From Ehretia macrophylla (lineage: Eukaryota; Streptophyta; Magnoliopsida; Boraginales; Ehretiaceae), in assembly GCA_037974665.1 (NCBI GenBank), contig CM075771.1, forward strand, positions 15,783,425-15,847,424: 64,000 bases of DNA. The letters are read 5' to 3'. Below are positions 56,321-64,000 of this stretch, one piece after another. Below the pieces are notes generated by a model. It saw only the letters and a list, made by a program, of their open reading frames with translations. It did not search any database and was not told where the DNA came from. Made by a program: the position numbers and the translations under genes. Position 1 is the stretch's first letter; every line of letters starts with the position of its first letter.

Positions 56321-59116
56321 AAAAGAATTTCGTCCCGAAATTCATTCTTGCCTATTGAGGTCATTTAGACGGATTCCGACCATTGTTATTTTCCAACTCC
56401 GGATCGTCCTTTGCTCTGTGATCTCTCTTTCCACAACGAATTCACTTCCTAGCTTTCTCCAATCATTTTATTCGATGTGACCCCTACATTTACAGTTCGT
56501 TCCTTTGAACAACTCTATTTTCTCCAATTGATCTTAAGGTCGAGTTCATTAACTAAGGTTAGAATCTTCAAACATAGTCATCAAAGCTGCAACAATATAA
56601 CTATAACTCCAAAATCATGACTCATGTTGTATCAATCTTGCATTCATACCTCAAAAGGAATATCACAATAATTCCATGATCCTAGGGTGACATACGCTAA
56701 TTTCAAGATGATAGGTCTATATCCGATTTACATACCCTACCTACTAGCTTCAAAATTGTTAGCACGTAGGACATATACATGTCATGGATTATTCCCATGA
56801 TACGACCCTATTTTCAGGTTGAACTCACCAAACAAACTAATTCATCTCAAGTCGTCATCTATCGGTAGGATCATAGTTCTTATCTTGAAGGTACATTGGA
56901 TTAGTAAATCTTCTAATGACTAGTCTTCCAGTTATAAGCTCCTATTCACTAACATCATTTCCTAGCTTCATTAACCTTCACGCTCGTAATCAAGGAGAAA
57001 GACCGTTGAGATTCATTAAACGCGAATTCTAAGGTTTATTAAGTATCACCAACAAATGCCATTGAAATTGCATGGGTAAACTGATCATGTCGCACTAGTG
57101 CAACTCTTATAAGTAAATTCATCAACTCGTAATCCACAATTTATTTCCTTATTCAAATCCCTATCTTCAAGTCACGAGGCTTCAGAATTTCTTTAATCTT
57201 AACCAAGACTCCTAAGGCGAATAGTTTCAATCTCAAATAAATTTCACTCACCTCAATCCAAGGTTACGTCATACTTAAGAAGATAATGGTCCTACTCACT
57301 TAGCGACCTAGTCATTCCTTCGAACACTTAATGCCCGCCAATATATCTTCAACATTAATGTTACTAAGCTAAGGCCATAGCCATGTAAATGATATCAATG
57401 CTCCACTAGGTTATCGGCCAAACAACAACAATCCTAGGACTATAAATGGGTACCGAAATGACCGAGCTCATAAAATACTTACCATACTAATCCAAGTAGC
57501 TTGTTACACAAAATAACTTCAAGGCCGTGTCAACATAAGAATTATAACCACAATATAATCTAATAGAACTTCAAAAGTAGTCAACGACTCATTTAAATAT
57601 CACTACAAGATCCGCCCTCCATTTAACGACCACGATTCGAAGTCTACCAACGGCTAGTTTCTAGACGTGAAACGGTGCACATAATACGGTTGTCTAACAG
57701 CAGTCTCTTGGGTCATCATGACTCTAATTCATCTCTATCTTAACTATATGGAATCTTACTCTCTTCATTTACATGTTCAACTAGCTAAGAGCATCAAGTC
57801 TCAATGACCTTAGGTCCTAGGGTTCACCATGAATCATCATGCATACTTACTATTAGCTATTTAAGATTACTAATCATATCCTAACGACTCCACTTTGCAA
57901 CCAGATGCTTTAATCTCATTTCCATGGTTTATATATTAGGTCCATCGTCTTACTTCGCATAATCACAACTAAATCCGAGGGGCAACAATTAGATACCATG
58001 ATTCTTAATATCACCAATATCCAACTTAGGACCTTAGCAACATTAGTCATCTAATGCATAATTCAATACCTTACACTTCTATTCGATCTAACATTTAGGT
58101 GTAGTCTTCCGAACATGAGTTCTAGTTACATGAATTCCTCGATTCCAACATCCCTACATCTTGTTATACTAAAGATTCATCAACCTTGTTAAACTTAGTC
58201 TCCAGAGTTGCCTACATGTCTTGAGGTTATCCATTGTTAAGTTACTTAAACACACTATTCACGCCTTAATAATCTAACCCCTATCGTCAATTTTCACGAG
58301 TTCATCTCTTAATTTCTAGGTCACAATCTTACCATTGAGTGAACTTGAAACTCGTTAATATACACCTTATTAGGTTCAACGATGCTTAATTCCAATCAAG
58401 TAAGGATTCAATCATATAAATAGTCTATTATACCATTTCAAGATATAAGAATTTAATTCAAAAGTAACTCCTAAGTCAAACTTCCATTATAAGCATATGA
58501 ACATATATATACTACTCCACATGTCCAATAGTATATTATTATATCTAAGGAAAGTTGTATGTACTTAACATTTATTCTTGAACCACAATTAGAAGAACGG
58601 TTTAACAGAATCAAGAACTTTATAGCTATAAAATTGATAACTTAATCACAGGCATATGTATTCCAAGGATAAGGAGATAATTTTACCTCAACAATTAAAC
58701 CTGTGCTACGCATTTTATATATATGCATATCCAATAATACATACGATCCATCGAGTACTTGTGAAGATGCGAGAAATCTCTAACCGAGCCTTTTCGTTCA
58801 TCCTGCACAAATTCACTTCCCTGAAAGTCCTAATCCTAACTATCTATGTGTATAAACAGTCATTCACGATTATATAACATGCACATGTATCAAGGAAGGA
58901 GTATAAAAGCATGCATGCATTATCGAGGTCACTAACGTGTCGGTGTGCATGACACATAATACATATGGTCCTCAAAAGCACATAATATTCAATGCTCAAA
59001 TCAATTAAACCACATTAGCACACATTAACACATATAAACAAGATATCATAATTACCTTAGGGCTTCTACCCATGGTCCGAGAGTTGAACCCAACTAACGC
59101 CTAGTTAGTAAACTAA

Positions 59117-59128
59117 GCTCTGATACCA
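59117..59128 (-). other. E4 primer-binding site
   Basis: GCTCTGATACCA on the + strand is the exact reverse complement of the initiator-Met primer site, 14 bp inside the 5' LTR boundary. Confidence 0.9.
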
Positions 59129-59142
59129 TTCTAATTATAAGG

Positions 59143-59289
59143 TGTCACGCCCCAACCCGGCCTATAAAGGTTAGACTAGGGTGTGATCTAATCATTCAAG
59201 TCACGTCTCGTACTTAACCGTTCATGAAGATTTAACACTTAACGTTTTGGCCTAAACTCAAAAATTTTTTGGAAAACCAACAGCATAAC
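59143..59289 (-). repeat. E4 5' LTR, segment 1
   Basis: TGTCACGCCCCAACCCGG up to the ATAAC target site of S3. It continues at 61785. Confidence 0.9.
59285..59289. repeat. Target-site duplication of S3, left (ATAAC)
   Basis: Perfect match to 61780-61784. The host LTR reads CAGCATAACGGTTGTAATT in the sister LTR. Confidence 0.92.
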
Positions 59290-59894
59290 TGTAACGCCCC
59301 GATCCCTCACGAGACCGGAGGCTCTAATGACCATGCTATTCTCAACCCAATACCAAGCCCGGTCACAAAATTTTAGAGAAAAATGGACAGAGTTTCCTCT
59401 GTACCGCGGATATTTTTCAAACCTGTAAATGCTCAATAAAGCCACAACATAACAAGACATTCATTTATAACTAAAGATCTTAGCTTTAAGGCCATCCGAG
59501 CCTTAAGACATACAAACAGTTTAGATACAGACAAGCATGCATTCATAACTTAACTTCTTTACAAAACCGCTTATCATGCCACTCCATGATAGCTTTTAAG
59601 TATTCTTAGAAATTGAAAACAACCAGTCATTCACTCCCAAGCATGCGAAGCAGCTAATAGCAGAAATATAAGTTATTACATGTCATGGTTCTAAATCTAC
59701 CACTACAACATCTATCCCTCAATTTGCAAACTATATAATATACACATATCACTTAGGTTACAAAATAGAACATAAAGTAAAGAAAACAAGTCCTACTCTC
59801 ATCAACAAGAACATAGTCCACCTCAAGCAACTAGACACAGCAACTAATGCAACTCCTCCAACTGCGCCACCTAAAACATGTTAGCGAGGTATGA

Positions 59895-59908
59895 GCAACC
59901 ACTGTTGC
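59895..59908 (-). other. Distal module hairpin, S3 version (GCAAC / GTTGC)
   Basis: Five-base stem with a four-base loop, located after CCTCACTG on the minus strand, as the TGAGTTC hairpin of the E2 family follows CCTCGC. The bases differ but pairing is kept. Confidence 0.5.
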
Positions 59909-60099
59909 CCAGTGAGGGATAAGGTCCCGGGGCGTGCAATGCGACAAGTAATACAGTTAACAACAATAACAATTGAGCAAATCAAGAAACAATGATAGCT
60001 TAAATAACCACATATTTGAAAGGATACATTTCTCATAACCCCTATACACCAATCTTCACTGGTCTTCATTCACGATCCATGAACCACGATCACGATCAC

Positions 60100-60385
60100 G
60101 ATAAGCCGGCATAACCCCAAACACTCCAGTGGGTGTACTCCGGATGTACCCCGATAATCCTACGACCCAACATTCCCTGGCAATCTCCAGACCAGGCGAA
60201 TGAGGGACTAGGGCACGGAGTTTGAATATCCACCGGCAAGCCCTCTGCCGCCCAGCCGATATTCAACACATCTGCCCCTGACACTATGGTTGCGCAACCA
60301 CTATGCAATGCACTTAACAATGGCAAGTTAATAGCAATAATATAAGCATTAACACATAGGAGGATCAACAAAGTAGGTTGACCTC
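60100..60385 (-). promoter_or_regulatory. Shared LTR module, S3 copy
   Basis: Hairpin at 60360-60385 (minus strand arm GAGGTCAAC, loop CTACTTT, arm GTTGATCCTC). A 12-bp perfect palindrome GGTTGCGCAACC is at 60288-60299, then GGGCGGCAGAGGGCTTGCCGGTG, a CGCCTGG..AGG arm, GTCGTAGGAT, CGGGGTACATCCGGAGTACACCC and a GGCTTATCG end. Confidence 0.68.
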
Positions 60386-61779
60386 GAGGCAGTTAGAATA
60401 GAAGCAATTATATAAGCTAATAAGCAGTTTTACAAAGGGACATTTACAAAATAAGCATATAATCATACCAAAAGCTCCAAATCAACTTGAAACCACATAT
60501 AAACACTCAAGAAGTCATGCCATGGGTTTAGAAGTGTGAGTCAACCGAAATTGCACCTAAACTCCTTTATTTTTCAAACTATTTCTCTTCCAAACCAAGG
60601 TTAATGATTCCATTTTCAAGGAAAACTCTCACAACCTTCTAACTAACCCTCAAGGTACCCTCTCAACCCTCTAACTCATTCAAACGCCCGCGATTACCCC
60701 GAAAACCCCAAATTCCCTCTTATGGCTTTAAACTACACATACCTTATCCGGGCTTCAAACAAGGGTTATCAAAGCTTCTATAGCACCTAGGTAGCCTAAG
60801 AATACTAGAAGTGAAGCCCGAATCCACCCGGATTCGCATGAACCCCGAAACCCCTTTGTTAAAGTCGGCTATTTCACGTTTTATGCGATTCTAGAGCAAT
60901 TCAAGTGCACGGGGCTATTAGACTACCTTCATTAGCACCTAAGGCATCTATTAGGAGTGTTGAATCAAGCTAATATGTGCAATTACACAAAACCCTAGAA
61001 AAACGTCACTATTCACCTCATAAATTCAAATGACGATTCCAACCGTTTAAAATGCTAACTAATAGCTCAAATATGTTCTCTAGCACTTATATACAAGGTA
61101 TAATAACATAGATAAGCTTTGCAATAGCATTTGATAACATTTTCAACAAATCAAGAAAAATGTAACATTTTAAATATGCATAAAAAGTCATGAAAACCCT
61201 CACCAATTGCCCGTAAGAACTCTCGGAAGGCTAGCAAACACCCTAAACTACTTGCTCCTAGCTTGGCTTGGCTTGGCTTGAAGATTTGATGAGCAAAATC
61301 CTCTCATTCTCCTCCTACACTATTCTCGGATTTGCTACAGTGATTTTTCAGCATTTTTTTGTTTTGTTCTTTGCTAGTTATGAGCTAAGGTGGGTAATAT
61401 AGGGTGCATAGTTGGGTGGGGTCAAGTTTGGGTATTTAAAAGGTCACTTATAATGCGCGTAGTAAGCTTAAAACGAGCCTAAAGTGAAGCATGTGTGCTA
61501 GTTAATTAAAACTCTAAGTTAGTTACGTAACACTATTCATTGAACTACTAAAATCATTTTCTAAACGAGTGCTCCTATCGCTCCTAGCTCAATTGCACAA
61601 TTTTCACATTCCTTTAACAATTAATATGATTTAATAAAAATGCTAATTCACTAATATAATGCAGTTTAAAAATTGAATGAATAGTGACCAAGAAAGACAA
61701 CAGGTAAAGCACATAATTTAATGCACAATTAATGGATGCAACATTTAAAAATGTGTACGGTAGAATCTCGGGCGTCACA

Positions 61780-61784
61780 ATAAC
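61780..61784. repeat. Target-site duplication of S3, right (ATAAC)
   Basis: The E4 LTR resumes directly after it (GGCTGTAATTTGGCTC). Confidence 0.92.
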
Positions 61785-64000
61785 GGCTGTAATTTGGCTC
61801 TTTGGTTTGACCTAATTCTCTAACGCCTCAAAATTTACCATTCCAGATTCATTTGCCACTAAGATTACTATTTATCATCAGTTGATATGCCTATTGGTTG
61901 TCTTGATGACTCGCTTGATTAATAACCTAGCGTGATACTATGTCTCGTTCGTTTGTTAATCCTCGTTCCAAAAGTACCTATTGATCTTAGCTTAATAACG
62001 TGTACCTGCTTCAGATTTGGTTGGTTCATTTTACTTAGCCTTTACCTAATGCTTCATATTCCTATTACAGATACTAGCAGTAATAATAGTAAAATGACCA
62101 TAGTAGTGTCTAGTGTATGTCTAGCAATATCAGTACAAACCAAAATTAGACCCCAAATTACAACGGGGGTCTTTTACATTACAAATAACAAGCAACATAA
62201 AGGAAATAGACTTCAAGTAGCACAGAGTTCACAAGTAGCCACAATCACGCAAATCAACTAGACAGGCAATCACTCCAAGGATTCATCGTTAGGCACACTG
62301 TCCTCGGGTACCTATTCTGGATCTTCTTCACCTGAGATGATAAAAGAGGGTGAGTCCTTATGAACTTAAAGAGGGGGAACGAGAAATAGGTTTTGAAACT
62401 CATTTTCCAGTTCAACTTATGAAAATCCTTTTGCAAGCATGAAATAACAATAATATAAGTACAGGAACAGAAATACCAGTCTTTCCTCCCCGAGGCACTC
62501 TAGGAACCAAGTGAGAGTACTTATACACATAGTAAAGGATACAGTGAGCTTTTGCTCTCAGATCAATCCCAGAATCAGTTGTTGTGGCCGACTTCAAATC
62601 ATTCCCCAAACACGCCAGGTGGGTGTACTCCGGATGTACCCCGAAATCCTTCGACCCAACTCTCCGAGGAAGTCTAGCCCCCAAGCGAGAGAGGGAATGG
62701 GACCATGGTAGTCACGGGTGCACCGGCAAGCCCGATGCCGCCCGGTGTGCGTGATCGCTACCATGCCGACAAGAAAGGTTGCAACCTTGTATGCAGTGCA
62801 CATTTATGGCATTTAATATATCACATTAGGAGGACAACAAAGTAGGTTGCCTCCGGACAGTCATAAGATTGCACATTGACAAGTAAACAGGCAGGGCACG
62901 ATAAGACAAGTAATTTCACTTGAAAGGCATATAGAGTTATATGGACATTAAACGGGCAGCCATGTAACACATGTAAATCAAGCCATATAACTCAATTCAA
63001 AGTCCACGTAATCATATAATAAGATTATATAACATGCAACAACATCTATGTGGGCTCGGATGCAAGAAAAGCCTATTTGTCAACATGCAATGATCAAAAC
63101 CACATTTAAGGCTATAAGGCAACTACGGGCAGCCTACTATACATATAATTACACTCAATATTCAAAGGATCAACACTTAGCAAGTTCGCCTAGTCACTAG
63201 GGTTTCCATTTCGTGCATATCCGTTCAATTTGAGCCCCAAACCAACTCAAACTCAATCTCAAGCCATGCATCATTTAATTCAACATCCTCAAACATTCAA
63301 AACAGTCCACACAACATCCCAAAGCTACAATCCCAAGCATTTAATTCAACAAGAGAAGTTACAACAATTTTTCTAAGCATAACACTAAGTGAAACCCTTA
63401 CTGTAATAGGCTGTTTTCTCACAATCATTAGGATAAGCAAACAATCTCCAATTCCAGTGAATAAGATGTCAAATTAAAGCTTACGAAGTGATCTAAAATC
63501 ATAAACAAACCTTGCATCATTTGGAGTTCGGGATCATTAGTTATAGCCGAAACAGTGAGATAGCACAAAACTGTCCAGATTTGCACACATTTCTATAATT
63601 GACGTTTTTGAGGTCCTTAGGGTCAGTTTTAGTCTTAGTCCATTTCTGACAAAAATGTCCAGAACTGAAAAATATATCAGAAAACCAAATTTAAAGGATT
63701 TTGGACATCATTTACTAAGTCAAATATGGTTCGTTCTACAAGGTCAGTGCATCTGCTAAAACCTGCTTCATTTTTTCCAGATTTCCAGATTTGGACACAT
63801 TTTAAAGATTTGCTATTTTGAGGACTTTAGAGTCAAAATTAGCTTTGGCCTATTTCTACGAAAAATGTTGAAAACTGGCAAAAATAGTGACCCACCAATT
63901 TTCATGCATTTTCAACATCATTTGCCTAGCTAAACTTACCTCTAAATAAACTAGTCAGAGAGCTGTCAACAATCCTACTTCACCTATCATTACTTTCAAG
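61785..64000 (-). repeat. E4 5' LTR, segment 2 (cut by window end)
   Basis: It parallels 53100-55040 of the 3' LTR closely, and at 63676-63950 includes the approximately 270 bp that the 3' LTR has lost. The window ends inside it, so the true end and the second host duplication are not visible. Confidence 0.92.
62604..62854 (-). promoter_or_regulatory. Shared LTR module, E4 5' LTR copy
   Basis: Hairpin at 62829-62854 (arm GGAGGCAAC, loop CTACTTT, arm GTTGTCCTCC), GGTTGCAACC at 62777-62786, CGGGCGGCATCGGGCTTGCCGG, CTCTCGCTTGG..CTCGGAGAG and ACATCCGGAGTACACCC. Confidence 0.66.

Larger units (their letters stand above)
56308..59142 (-). other. E4 interior, non-coding
   Basis: It is homologous along its length to the E3 interiors (for example the reverse complement of GTTCAAAGGAACGAACTG near 56490). 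Stops occur in all frames, with no gag/pol motif. The gag-start position reads ATA on the minus strand (58841-58843). The frame at 58656-58877 is a shadow. Confidence 0.85.
59290..61779 (-). mobile_element. S3: solo LTR of a different family, nested in the E4 5' LTR
   Basis: It runs from TGTAACGCCCCGATCC to CTCGGGCGTCACA, 2.49 kb, with a perfect ATAAC duplication. It has no primer site, purine tract or coding sequence. Outside the module it shows no resemblance I can see to the other LTRs. The minus orientation is inferred from the direction of the module. Confidence 0.9.
52949..64000 (-). mobile_element. E4: LARD-like element on the minus strand, with nested S3, running off the window
   Basis: The 3' LTR (52949-56307) is followed by a reverse-complement purine tract, a non-coding interior homologous to the E3 interiors, a reverse-complement primer site (59117-59128) and a 5' LTR (59143-59289 and 61785-64000). 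The 5' LTR is interrupted by S3 and cut by the window end. The candidate left duplication is GATAT at 52944-52948; its partner would lie outside. No coding sequence is visible. Confidence 0.92.

Noticed and set aside
1-64000. CRISPR array, bacterial operons, Shine-Dalgarno sites or tRNA genes
   Set aside because: The direct repeats are rDNA or LTRs. The only tRNA-like words are 12-base primer-binding sites. The content is plant nuclear.

Overview
This window looks like angiosperm nuclear heterochromatin. It is a decayed 5S rDNA locus that has filled up with nested LTR retrotransposons. I see no host protein-coding gene. The species cannot be told from the sequence. Angiosperm origin follows from the plant-type 5S sequence, the plant initiator-Met primer-binding sites (TGGTATCAGAGC) and a Tekay/Del-like chromovirus gag-pol.

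Backbone: 22 head-to-tail copies of 5S rRNA, all on the + strand, about 118-119 bp each, at a period of about 680 bp. They lie in five blocks (1-682, 808-8449, 24020-26071, 29959-32788, 46076-52948). Subtracting each inserted element plus one target-site duplication brings the interval between flanking 5S copies back to 667-681 bp, so the blocks were once one array. Every copy differs from the window consensus, mostly by C-to-T or G-to-A changes, and two have lost their 3' ends. This is a pseudogenised array or the edge of one.

Insertions in the 5S spacers: (E1) 683-5807, a non-autonomous element with 2.2-kb LTRs around only 660 bp of non-coding interior. (E2) 8450-24019, an inactivated Tekay-like chromovirus with 3.6-kb LTRs and a gag-PR-RT-RH-IN-chromodomain pseudogene, itself cut in the protease region by solo LTR S1 (13564-17118). 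(S2) 26072-29958, a minus-strand solo LTR. (E3) 32789-46075, a triple-LTR tandem (LTR-interior-LTR-interior-LTR) of a non-coding element. (E4) 52949 to beyond the window end, a minus-strand relative of E3 whose 5' LTR is split by solo LTR S3 (59290-61779).

Relationships: E3 and E4 have non-coding interiors but share LTR sequence, 5' leader and polypurine end with E2. E2's lineage therefore probably supplied their proteins in trans. At the position of the E2 gag ATG, all three E3/E4 interiors read ATA.

The most unusual signal is a module inside the LTRs of otherwise dissimilar families (E1, the E2/S1/S2/E3/E4 group, S3). It has the same order of short dyads: a GGAGG..CCTCC hairpin, a GGTTGCAACC palindrome, CTCTC/GAGAG hairpins, a TCCGGAGTA box and a further hairpin whose stem bases differ between families while pairing is kept. 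That suggests selection on structure. E1 LTRs also carry seven CACGTG boxes just upstream of a TATA box.
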